In this document: piece after piece, positions 24,743-33,444 of the stretch
Layout of the letters: every line of letters begins with the position of its first letter
Position numbering within the stretch: position 1 is the first letter of the stretch
Assembly (NCBI GenBank): GCA_016792845.1
Contig: JAEUKH010000040.1
Span: 20,737 to 84,736 of the forward strand
DNA from: Myxococcales bacterium
GTDB lineage: Bacteria; Myxococcota_A; Polyangia; Polyangiales; Ga0077539
Reading direction: 5' to 3'
DNA length: 64,000 nt
The notes under the pieces: generated by a model
Databases searched by the model: none
The model's input: the letters and a program-made list of their open reading frames with translations, nothing else
What the model was told of the DNA's origin: nothing
Made by a program: the position numbers and the translations under genes

Positions 24743-26994
24743 GGGTTGTTCGCCCACTCGGCTTGAAGCTCACGGGCGCGCTGCTGGCTGACCCGCTCGC
24801 CTACGAAATCAGAGGGCTGACTCTGAGTGTACTCGGTCTCGGTGCCCGGGCGGCCTTCGTACCAGGCCGCGAGGTTCTCACCGATCAACCGCACGAAGCG
24901 GTCGCGCAAGGGCCGCGCGTTTGCCTGGCTGCCATGCGCGTAGCGCACGAAGCGGTAGACCCCGCGAAAGTTGTGGCTCAAGGCCTCAGCAGGCGGGTTC
25001 GCAGAGAAGTTGGGCACGGTGCCGTCGCCGCGGCCGATCTGATGGATCCACCCCGCGGGTCTGGGGCGAGGCGCGAGCAACGAAATGAGCCCGGTCGGCA
25101 GAATCTGAAACTTTACAAGGTTCGAATCGTCGCGCGAAATCGCATCAATGGGGATGACCACAGCGCCAAACTCCTGGCGAAAGTTTGAGACGTAGAGATT
25201 CACCGTGTTGGGGTGCATGTAGGCCGTGGGGCGGTTGCGCTCGGCCTCGGCGAGCCGCGCCGCGTGAATGGCGCGCATCGCCGCGCGCTCCTGCGGTGTG
25301 TCGAGGTTCTCGTGAAGCTCCTCGGCGTCGGTCGGCCGACCCGCTTGAAGTCTGCGGATACCCCGCTGCATCGCCGCGGCCGCACCTCTCGGGAGGGACG
25401 CGAGGGCTGAGCCCGCCGACTCGAAGAACTGACCCACCGGCCCGGCCACATCGCCGACCCCCAAGAATCGTCCGGCCGCCGAGACCCCGGAGCCAAACTG
25501 TCGACCGATCCAGCTGAGCATCGCCCCACCGACGTTGAGGAGGGTCTTCGGCGGTTCGACCGCATAGTTTTCAATCAACAATCGCTGAAAGACCATCGCG
25601 CGTTCAAGGTTGGCGGCGGTCATCGGTCGAAGTTGGGGCCCGTCGAGGATGCCGACATAGATGTCTCGATAGAGCGCCTCATGATTTCGACAATCGACGA
25701 AGGCCTGGCTGAGCCGGGCGTAGACGGCCTTCGCATCGAGCACGAGCGCCCCGAGGTCTGGAGAGTCACCGGCGGCGTGGGCGACCACCGTGGCCAGCGA
25801 CACCTTGCGCTTGAGGCTGCGCTTCGACTCGTGCTCGGCAGCGACCGCTTCTGCATTCGGGGCGGGCCTCGGGTCGAGCGCGCTCGCGAGGCTGCTCGTG
25901 ACCGATTCGAGCGTCGACGCGATGCCGGGTGCCACCATCGCGACCGAAGGCCCGTCGATGGTGACCAGATCGCCGACGGGGTCGATGCCCGTGCTCAAGG
26001 GGCTGAAGGTGAGCCAATTGGGGTAATAGTCACAGAAGATCGAGTTCGGTAAGAGCTGGTACACCGAAGGCACCGTGCGGATGAACTCAAGCGACTCGCG
26101 CCGCGAGAGCATCTTGCCCGCGCCGATCGAGAGCGCGAGGTAGACGTCGCCGAAGATCGACTTGAGCGCGCCCATGCCGCCGAACTCAGAGTCTTCGAGC
26201 CCGGCCCCGATCAACCGCGTCATCGCCGCGATGAACTCTCCGCCGTCTGAGATCCAGTCGACGGAGTCGTTCTCACCGAGGTTCTCAGTACGACGCTGGG
26301 TGATGCCGAGAATATGTTGCACGATGTTCGCAACATAGAACGACTTCACGCCCAGCTTCAGCTGGTGGTACGCGAAGGGCGAACCCATGGTCGGGCTGCC
26401 GATCAACACGATCTGATGCACCCGCGACTCGCCGCCGAGCACCTTGCAGAAATAGCGCGCCACCATGCCGCCCATGCTGTGGCACACGAGCACCACCTGG
26501 TCGGCGCCCGTCTCTGCGAGGGCCTCGTCGACGATGCGCCCTAACCTCAGCGCGCTCTGCGCGTTGTCTTGTCGCCAGTCGTAGCCGCAGACGTACACCA
26601 CGGGCTGAACGCCGCGCTCGACGAAGGGCGCGGTCTTGATGTTTGCCAGCGATCTGACCGTGTTGCCGTAAAAGTCTTCAATGATGTTGTAATAGTGTCG
26701 AATGTGGGCGATCTGCTGGTGCTTCGCCCGCGAGCGAAACCAGTGCGACTCGTCGGGTTCGAGCACCTGGCTGATTTGACCGAGCCGGGTGACGTCGACG
26801 GCGAAGCTGCCCGGGCTGTTGCCGAGTGGGCTCCCCGTCGGATTCCATACCAGGTCGCCGGTCTCGGGGTCGGTGAGCCTTGTGCCGAGGATCCCCGGGA
26901 CGAAGACGATCGGCATCAGCTTTCGCGGCGTGCGAATCTTGACGGTTGTGCCCTTGACGGCAACGGCTTTGAGCGGGCCACGCATATTCGGCAT
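24739..26994 (-). CDS. LCAT-like alpha/beta-hydrolase, candidate T6SS phospholipase effector
   Basis: A 751-residue lipase-type protein. Residues 32-40 (VPGILGTRL) form the oxyanion region of lecithin:cholesterol acyltransferase-like lipases; the nucleophile elbow is CHSMGG with Ser173; GRGDGTVP in the C-terminal fifth fits the Asp position of the triad. An insert of ~300 residues (about 350-600) between core parts is not recognised and could be a recognition or membrane-binding region. Start ATG 26994 has AGGGA seven bases upstream. It is 38 bases after vgrG and overlaps the immunity-like gene, the usual arrangement for Tle phospholipase effectors delivered on VgrG. Activity on bacterial or other membranes is inferred. 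Confidence 0.78.
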   Translation of the reverse strand: MPNMRGPLKAVAVKGTTVKIRTPRKLMPIVFVPGILGTRLTDPETGDLVWNPTGSPLGNSPGSFAVDVTRLGQISQVLEPDESHWFRSRAKHQQIAHIRHYYNIIEDFYGNTVRSLANIKTAPFVERGVQPVVYVCGYDWRQDNAQSALRLGRIVDEALAETGADQVVLVCHSMGGMVARYFCKVLGGESRVHQIVLIGSPTMGSPFAYHQLKLGVKSFYVANIVQHILGITQRRTENLGENDSVDWISDGGEFIAAMTRLIGAGLEDSEFGGMGALKSIFGDVYLALSIGAGKMLSRRESLEFIRTVPSVYQLLPNSIFCDYYPNWLTFSPLSTGIDPVGDLVTIDGPSVAMVAPGIASTLESVTSSLASALDPRPAPNAEAVAAEHESKRSLKRKVSLATVVAHAAGDSPDLGALVLDAKAVYARLSQAFVDCRNHEALYRDIYVGILDGPQLRPMTAANLERAMVFQRLLIENYAVEPPKTLLNVGGAMLSWIGRQFGSGVSAAGRFLGVGDVAGPVGQFFESAGSALASLPRGAAAAMQRGIRRLQAGRPTDAEELHENLDTPQERAAMRAIHAARLAEAERNRPTAYMHPNTVNLYVSNFRQEFGAVVIPIDAISRDDSNLVKFQILPTGLISLLAPRPRPAGWIHQIGRGDGTVPNFSANPPAEALSHNFRGVYRFVRYAHGSQANARPLRDRFVRLIGENLAAWYEGRPGTETEYTQSQPSDFVGERVSQQRARELQAEWANNP

Positions 26995-27032
26995 GTGTCA
27001 TTCCCTCGATGGTAGTCGCTGATGGGCGCCTG

Positions 27033-30000
27033 TCAGCCTGCGGTTCGAGGCCTCGCGATGAAGACCTCGTCGAGGGGGTAGCTCTTCGGCTGCCCCAGGG
27101 CGTCGAGCTCGGGATGTTGCTGCGCGATCTGACGCCCCGGCTGCGCGGGGAGCAGCACCTGATGATGCACTTTGAAGAGCTGAAGCGACGCGCTCGAGAG
27201 CTGATCGAGCTGGGTGGGGCTGAGGAGCTTCGTGCCGACCCTGTACCCGAGATTCATCAACCGAAGGCGCTGGCCAGCGGCCTCTTCTTCGTTCGGCATC
27301 TGCGCGATCAGCTCGATCTGCCAGACCAAGGGCCCACCGAGCAGAGGGAAGTACTTCTGGAACGCTTCGACCTCATTGGCCCAAACCGTCAACGCGATGC
27401 GCTTCGCCGACGCCAGATGATCGAAGACGGCCTCACCCGCCGCCGTGGTCGTGCCCTCGACGATCTCGTCGGGCGGGGCCAGCGCGGTCGCTCCTGCTTC
27501 TGCGCTCGGCGCAGCATGGGAGATCACGCCGCGGTACCGGCAACCGACCAACGCGACCCCTTCGAGCGGCTTCATCGTCGGGGCCTCAAGGCGCACCTGC
27601 GTCCGTGTGCGATCGGGCGGCGTGGGTTGCGCTGTCTGGGTGCCATCCTGGCCCGGCGCTTCGACGGGCTCGGTCGACACGCGCTGCCCTCGGAAGCGAA
27701 CCTGGCGGCCTCGAACGAGCGCCGTGGCCGTTGCTTTGAGGGTCACATTGTCACCCTCGACTTTCACCTCGGGCCCTTGCAATTTCGCCCCCGAACCCTT
27801 GAGCACCAAGGTGCCCAATTGCGCGCCGGCTGGGGCGGTGAGCGTCGCCGCGTCGTCGACAGGCCGAACCTGACTCCCCACCGCGCGCGGCGGCGGCCTG
27901 GTCAGCCCAGCCTGGGCCGTGATGTCTTCTGTCGAAACGATTGTGATGTGGTTGGCTGAGAGCACCAACCGATCGCGGGTGAGCTCGATGAACGTGTCGC
28001 CCACTTCGAGTCTGAGCGAGCCATTCGCGTCACCTTGAACGGGCTCTGCTTTGATGACAACCCGCTCTGTCGCAGAGAGCGTCAAGGCGCCGTTCACAAA
28101 GGTCGTAGAGGTCGAGCGGTCTTGACCCATACCGCCGATCAGCTTCACGTCAGGGCCCTTCACAAGCACGGTGCGGGCCCCGTGCACGTTGGTCACCTGG
28201 TCTGCGCCGATCGCTGAAATCTCATTCCCCGATGTGGTGTGCAGCGACTCGCCGTGAACGACCCCTTGGTCGACCAGATGCACGACACGGGTCTGACCGC
28301 CCCCGAGATGACTGACCGACGGGCCCCCAACCTGTAAGAGATGTTGACGCCCGATCTGCTCAGATTGACGCCCGGTGACACCGATCGAGACATCGCGCGC
28401 GACGGTCTCGATGCGATCTTGCCGAACGCTCGTTCGGTGGTCACGCTGCACGTCGACGTCAAAGTCTCGCTGGGCGTGAAAGTAGATGCGCTCGCTCTCT
28501 TTCTGATCTTCAAACGCGAGCTCATTGAAGCCGCCGCCGCCCGGCGTGCTCTGGGTGCGAATCACGCTGCGTGTCTTCTTGATGGGCAGCGTCTCGGGTA
28601 CAGGGTGCGTGCCGTTGTACATCGCGCCCAACACCACCGGCCGGTCAGGGTCGCCCGCGAGGAAGGTCACCAGCACCTCCATGCCCACCCGCGGAATGAA
28701 CTGAAAGCCCCACCCCGTGCCCGCCCAGGGCTGCGCCGTACGCACCCAACACGACGACCCGTCGTCGAAGTTGTGCTCACGATCCCAGTGAAACTGAATC
28801 TTGATGCGACCGAACCGGTCGGTGTGAATCTCTTCGGCGCGAGGCCCCACCACCACGGCGCTCTCGGTCACCGTGCGCGGCGTGCGGCGCGGCCGCTCAG
28901 GTCGGTAGAGCACCCCCAAGGCCACCGACTTCACAAAGACACAATAGACAAGACGCTGGTCAAACGAGGGCAGCTCGAACCAGGCGTCGCCGACCTCGGC
29001 CGCGCTCGCTGCTTCGCGTGAATGAAGCGCCTTCTTTTGAAGGCGTTCGACCTTGCGCCGCAGCGCCGTTGCGCCCTCACCGGCGATGTACCCGTGGTCG
29101 AGATAACAGTGAATGAGCTCGAAGGGCACAAGCCGCTTCTGCTGATCGCCCGTCGGCGTCGAGACCGAAGGCCCTGCGGCGCAGAGCTCGTGCCCGATCA
29201 TCAGCCTGTCGTGGTAGGCCGTGAGGTGATACGCCGCGCTCTCACGCCGCGCTTGCTCAAGCAGCGCCGTCGCGCGGGTCTCGTCGACCTCGGGGATCTC
29301 ATGCTGCCCGTGATGGTCATACTGCTCAAGCAGCACCGGGTGCGCTTGGGTCTCGACCGAGCGCCGCGCGTAGAGGTGCGTCATCGGTCGACGAAAGTCG
29401 TAGTCGGTCACCTCCGATGCGTTCGAGCGCACTCGGGTCACCTCAGAGAAGGCCGTAAACACCGGCTCGGTCGGCAAGAGCGCCGCGCCCTGCTCGTACT
29501 CGCGCAGCGTCGCGGTCATGGGCCCAGGGGCGACGTCGTCGGTGAAGAAGAGCACGCTGTGCCCCATGCGCACCGACGAGCGACCCGACCGCGGCACGAA
29601 GGGCCTCGGCAAGTCTGGGTCGTCAGGCTCGGTGCTTGTGAGATGCTCGGCGATGCCCATCGCCACGCCGCTGACGATGTCGCCCACGCTCGGGCCCGGC
29701 ACCGTCGCCGCGACGTGGTCTTCGCCGGCCTGCTCGAAACGAAACGCGATGCCCTCTTCGGCGAGGATCCGCGTCACGAACTCCCAGTCGGTCTCGTCGT
29801 ACTGCAAAACGTAGGTTCGGCGGTTGTACGAACGCGCAAGATTGAAGCGGTACGCGATCTGGTGCTCGCGCAACATCGCGATCACCACATCGTGGGGGTA
29901 CACATTCTGAAAAATGCGAGAATTTCGCCGCTGCGTCAGCAGCCACGCCCGCGGCACCACCCGCAGAAGGAATGACTGAAGCACCTCGCCGTCATGGTTG

Positions 30001-30269
30001 ATCGACCCCTCGTAGCGCGCCGCCGCGACAAAGCCCGTGCGGCCGTGCGGCGTCACCCCCTCTTCGAAGGCGCCCGCCCCGAGGTGAAACCCGCAGTCGG
30101 TGCCGACGAGCCTCTGCGCCAGCCGGTGACCCGATGACAGCGCCGCCGCGTCACCCGTCGCCACCAAGAAGTCGAAGCTCGAAAGCTCGTTCATGGCCTC
30201 GACGCCGGTCGCTGCGATCAACCGCCATTCGAGCCCCGCCAGTTGCCCCGCGATCAGAAAAACCGCCAT
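27033..30269 (-). CDS. vgrG: VgrG spike protein of a type VI secretion system, with C-terminal extension
   Basis: A 1078-residue spike protein. The gp27-like part includes RIFQNVYPHDVVIAML near residue 120; the gp5 OB-fold has TDRFGRIKIQFHWD near 480 and then VRTAQPWAG and PRVGMEVLV; this is followed by the beta-prism repeats. From about residue 870 a ~200-residue extension is added: a beta-sandwich-like unit (TTTAAGEAVFDHLA) and a segment resembling a peptidoglycan-binding repeat (LMNLGYRVGTKLL). It heads a four-gene operon with lipase, immunity-like and PAAR-like genes. No Hcp or sheath genes are in the window, so it is an orphan module. ATG 30269 is used; a GTG at 30293 in frame is possible. 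Confidence 0.92.
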   Translation of the reverse strand: MAVFLIAGQLAGLEWRLIAATGVEAMNELSSFDFLVATGDAAALSSGHRLAQRLVGTDCGFHLGAGAFEEGVTPHGRTGFVAAARYEGSINHDGEVLQSFLLRVVPRAWLLTQRRNSRIFQNVYPHDVVIAMLREHQIAYRFNLARSYNRRTYVLQYDETDWEFVTRILAEEGIAFRFEQAGEDHVAATVPGPSVGDIVSGVAMGIAEHLTSTEPDDPDLPRPFVPRSGRSSVRMGHSVLFFTDDVAPGPMTATLREYEQGAALLPTEPVFTAFSEVTRVRSNASEVTDYDFRRPMTHLYARRSVETQAHPVLLEQYDHHGQHEIPEVDETRATALLEQARRESAAYHLTAYHDRLMIGHELCAAGPSVSTPTGDQQKRLVPFELIHCYLDHGYIAGEGATALRRKVERLQKKALHSREAASAAEVGDAWFELPSFDQRLVYCVFVKSVALGVLYRPERPRRTPRTVTESAVVVGPRAEEIHTDRFGRIKIQFHWDREHNFDDGSSCWVRTAQPWAGTGWGFQFIPRVGMEVLVTFLAGDPDRPVVLGAMYNGTHPVPETLPIKKTRSVIRTQSTPGGGGFNELAFEDQKESERIYFHAQRDFDVDVQRDHRTSVRQDRIETVARDVSIGVTGRQSEQIGRQHLLQVGGPSVSHLGGGQTRVVHLVDQGVVHGESLHTTSGNEISAIGADQVTNVHGARTVLVKGPDVKLIGGMGQDRSTSTTFVNGALTLSATERVVIKAEPVQGDANGSLRLEVGDTFIELTRDRLVLSANHITIVSTEDITAQAGLTRPPPRAVGSQVRPVDDAATLTAPAGAQLGTLVLKGSGAKLQGPEVKVEGDNVTLKATATALVRGRQVRFRGQRVSTEPVEAPGQDGTQTAQPTPPDRTRTQVRLEAPTMKPLEGVALVGCRYRGVISHAAPSAEAGATALAPPDEIVEGTTTAAGEAVFDHLASAKRIALTVWANEVEAFQKYFPLLGGPLVWQIELIAQMPNEEEAAGQRLRLMNLGYRVGTKLLSPTQLDQLSSASLQLFKVHHQVLLPAQPGRQIAQQHPELDALGQPKSYPLDEVFIARPRTAG

Positions 30270-30458
30270 GCGAGGCACGCTAGCCCGCTTCACCCCGCCG
30301 CCAAATCACAAAATCGATCAAAGCTTCACAATTTCTACCACCATGACCTACAGAAACAAACTCTAGCCGTCATGATGGGCTTGACAGCGGGCGTGCGACA
30401 TGGTTGCCGCCGACCCGTACACCGGCCGCGGCGCGTCGCCCGCGAGGCGAGGGGCCGC

Positions 30459-31205
30459 TCAGCGGCGGGTGAAAAACGAGAGGATCGCGGCGTGGGTCTC
30501 GGGCGACTGGAGCCGCTCGACGAAGCACGCACCCTCGCGGGCGAGGGCGTCGAGGGTGGCCTCACGCAACGGCGCGCGGAGCAGGCCCTTGGCGAGGGTG
30601 AAGGCCTCGGGGGGCATGGCGGCGGCCTTCTCGGCGTAGGCGTAGGCCGAGGCGAGCAAGAGCTCGGGCGCCACCACCACGTTGACGAGCCCGGCGCGGT
30701 GCGCGGCGTCGCCGTCGAAGCCCTCGGCGAGCAGGAGCCACTCGCTCGCGCGCTGGAGCCCCACACGCTGCGGCAAGAGCAGGCTCGACGCGCCCTCGGG
30801 CACGAGGCCCAGGGTCACAAAGGGCATCTTGAACTTCGCCCGCGCCGTCGCCACCACGAAGTCGCAGTGGAGCAGCAGCGTCGTGCCGATGCCGACCGCG
30901 GGCCCGTCGACCGCCGCGATGAGCGCCTTCGGGAAGTTCACCAGCGCGAGGAGGAGCTGGAAGACCGCGCTCGACTCGCCGGTGGGCGGGTTCGCCATGA
31001 AGTCTTTGAGGTCGTTTCCGGCGGTGAAGACGCCCTCGGCGCCTGTGATCACCACCGCGCGCACCGCCGGATCGTCATGGGCCGCCCGCAGCGCCGCGGT
31101 GACGCCCTCGTACATCGCGACGGTGATGGCGTTCTTCTTCTCAGGGCGCGCGAAGCGAACCGTCGTGATCGCGCCTTCGGTCGAAACGTGAATGTGCTCA
31201 CTCAT
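30459..31205 (-). CDS. Crotonase-family enoyl-CoA hydratase/isomerase
   Basis: A 248-residue crotonase. The oxyanion-hole regions FTAGNDLKDF and DGPAVGIGTTLLLHCD are present. The hydratase Glu pair is not both conserved: at the second site the motif is LGLVPEGASSLL, as in delta3,delta2-enoyl-CoA isomerases, where this Glu shifts the double bond. So an isomerase of unsaturated fatty acid oxidation is more likely than a hydratase. The gene stands 19 bases downstream of the TIGR04551 gene on the same strand and may be cotranscribed with it. Start ATG 31205 fits the family. Confidence 0.83.
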   Translation of the reverse strand: MSEHIHVSTEGAITTVRFARPEKKNAITVAMYEGVTAALRAAHDDPAVRAVVITGAEGVFTAGNDLKDFMANPPTGESSAVFQLLLALVNFPKALIAAVDGPAVGIGTTLLLHCDFVVATARAKFKMPFVTLGLVPEGASSLLLPQRVGLQRASEWLLLAEGFDGDAAHRAGLVNVVVAPELLLASAYAYAEKAAAMPPEAFTLAKGLLRAPLREATLDALAREGACFVERLQSPETHAAILSFFTRR

Positions 31206-31224
31206 GCGGGCCTCGCTGCGAGGG

Positions 31225-33237
31225 TCAGAACTGAACGCCGAGCACCGCGCGGAGCGTCTGGGCGGTCTTGAAATCGAAGGCCGCGAGCTCGGCCCCGGCG
31301 GCCCGCTCGTCGGTGCGCGGCCCGAGGCCCGCCATCGGGAAGAGCACGCCGTACTGCAACGACGCGAAGAAGCCCGGGGCAGGGGGCTCGCCCAGGGTCG
31401 TGCTGCGGTGGTTCGACACGTAGGTGACCTCGGCGTTCAGCTCGATGCCGAGGTCGGGGTCGTTGCCGCGGGTCTGGACGAACGAACTGGCGCGCGAGTA
31501 GATCGCCGAGGCGCGGCCGTAGAAGCGGTCGCCGCGCGGCGAGTTCACGAAGGCGTACATCACCCCGGGGCGGAAGTAGTACGCGCCCGAGACCTGCCGC
31601 ATCACTTGGCGCCAGAGGATCATGTCGACGCGGTAATCAGGGTGGAAGCGGAAGAGCGTGTTCGAGGTCGCGGCGCCGCGCTGCGGGGCGAGGGCCGTCG
31701 AGTGAAAGTTGAGACCCTCGAGGTCGCTGTCGCCCGACGCGAAGCCCGTACGAAACTCCAGCTGAAGGCGGTTGTTCAACAGCCGATACTCGAACTCGGC
31801 CGCGCCGCCGAACTGGCGGATGTCGAGGTAGCGCGGCGCGCCGCTGGCCCCGGGCTGAGTGTTCATCGAACCAAAAATACCCGCCACCTCAAGCTCAAGC
31901 CTGAAGTTACGGTTCAACACCTGGAACCACCCGTCGGCCACCACCGCCCACGCGTCGCGTCGCACAAACGCGTTCGCGTAATCGCGCGTCGCGTTGCCGC
32001 AGGTGCGCTGGTCGCGCCCGTCGTTGGCCGCGGGGTCACCCGAGTCGCCCGTGGTGGTGGTGCTGCCGCCCGTGCAGCCGAACTCACCCGAGAGCTCTTG
32101 GGTGCGGTAGAGGCCGTAAAACCCGGCGTTGACGATGGTCTCGCCCCGCGCGATGCGCTGCCTCGCCTCGCCCGCGTCGTACCGACGGCCCACGGCGATG
32201 CCGTACTGGTTCACGTCGTCGCGGTCGGTGACGTCGATGGGCTGGCCCTGGCCCGCCTCGTAGCGGAGGTTCTGCGTGGTCGCGCCCGACGAGGCGAAGT
32301 CGTAGAAGCCCGCGATGAAGAGCCGCAGCGAGCGAATCCGCGCGGCGTACATGAGCCGATCGACGTGGCTCTGAAAGTCTGAGTCGATGCCGTTGCCGGC
32401 GTTCGCGAGGATGCCCAAACCCCACTGCGAGGGCATGCGGCCGAAGCGAATCTGGCCGAGCGTCGGGTTGGTGACCTCGGCCCAGGCCCGCGAGACGCTG
32501 ATCGAAGGCACGAGCGAGTTGCTCGGCGTCGGCGTCACCTGGGTCTGCGAAAACGCCGTCAGCGGCGCCCACGGCGAGCCCACCGCGTTGCCAGAGAAAT
32601 AACCCTGGGGCGTCGAGCCCATTACGAGGTTGTCGAGGATGTCGATCTGCGTGTGGAGCGAGATGCCGTCGGTGATGTGAATCTCAGGGTTGAGACGCAA
32701 CCTGAGGTTGGCCATGCTCTGCGTCGCGCTGCTACAGTCGATCGCAGGGCGGTCGCCGCCGCCGAGCGACTGCGCGTTGCAGAGACCCAAGAGGTCTTCA
32801 GTGCGGATGGGCCGCGTCCACGGGAGGTTGCCGTAGCGGAGGCCGACCCCGAGGGCGGGGTTGTCCCATCCGAGCGAGAAGTCATTCATCAACTCGGGGC
32901 GCACCCGAAAGTTGCCGTGCAGCACCACCGATTGACCGATGCGATCCAAGAGGTCGCTCGGCGGCGGCGTGGGCCGAGCGAGGCTCGTGCCCGTCAACGA
33001 AGGGTCTGCGCTCTGCCCGTCGGTGCGGGCCGCAGGGGCCGCGGCGGCCTCGGTGCTGCTCGGGCGCGGGGCCTCGGGGGCGGGCGCGTTCGCCCGGGGC
33101 GCCTCGGCAGGGGCCTCTGTGCTGGGCCGCGGCGTCGGTGTGGATTCAGAAGGGGGCGTCGGCTGATTCTGGGCCCACACACCCGTCGGAAATGCCAGCA
33201 ACGAGACCGCCAAAGTCGACCGAAACAAGCGAGACAT
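31225..33237 (-). CDS. TIGR04551-type outer-membrane beta-barrel protein
   Basis: A 670-residue exported protein. A signal peptide (SLLAFPTGVWA, cleavage after residue ~23) is followed by a ~75-residue Pro/Ala/Glu-rich spacer, then a long beta-rich domain starting at VVLHGNFRVRPEL with alternating hydrophobic strands. The segment IRFGRMPSQWGLGILAN and the aromatic-capped strands match the TIGR04551 family, found mainly in myxobacteria and thought to be outer-membrane proteins of unknown cargo. The start ATG 33237 has GGAGG just upstream. The 207 bases before RNase J hold the divergent promoters. Confidence 0.8.
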   Translation of the reverse strand: MSRLFRSTLAVSLLAFPTGVWAQNQPTPPSESTPTPRPSTEAPAEAPRANAPAPEAPRPSSTEAAAAPAARTDGQSADPSLTGTSLARPTPPPSDLLDRIGQSVVLHGNFRVRPELMNDFSLGWDNPALGVGLRYGNLPWTRPIRTEDLLGLCNAQSLGGGDRPAIDCSSATQSMANLRLRLNPEIHITDGISLHTQIDILDNLVMGSTPQGYFSGNAVGSPWAPLTAFSQTQVTPTPSNSLVPSISVSRAWAEVTNPTLGQIRFGRMPSQWGLGILANAGNGIDSDFQSHVDRLMYAARIRSLRLFIAGFYDFASSGATTQNLRYEAGQGQPIDVTDRDDVNQYGIAVGRRYDAGEARQRIARGETIVNAGFYGLYRTQELSGEFGCTGGSTTTTGDSGDPAANDGRDQRTCGNATRDYANAFVRRDAWAVVADGWFQVLNRNFRLELEVAGIFGSMNTQPGASGAPRYLDIRQFGGAAEFEYRLLNNRLQLEFRTGFASGDSDLEGLNFHSTALAPQRGAATSNTLFRFHPDYRVDMILWRQVMRQVSGAYYFRPGVMYAFVNSPRGDRFYGRASAIYSRASSFVQTRGNDPDLGIELNAEVTYVSNHRSTTLGEPPAPGFFASLQYGVLFPMAGLGPRTDERAAGAELAAFDFKTAQTLRAVLGVQF

Positions 33238-33444
33238 GGACCTCCGAGATGCCCCCTCGCGCACCGGTCGCGCTCAAAGGCCGGGGTCGGGTATCACGGG
33301 GCCATTCAGGGCGTCAACGCGTGTCCTTGACCGGGTCGCGGGCTGAGAAGTAGCTTGCGCCGCCTTCCGAGATGGTGCCGGGGCTCTGTGTTGGAGCCCT
33401 GACGGCGAGGTCTCGAAGCAGCGCACAACGGCAGAGGTCTTCGC

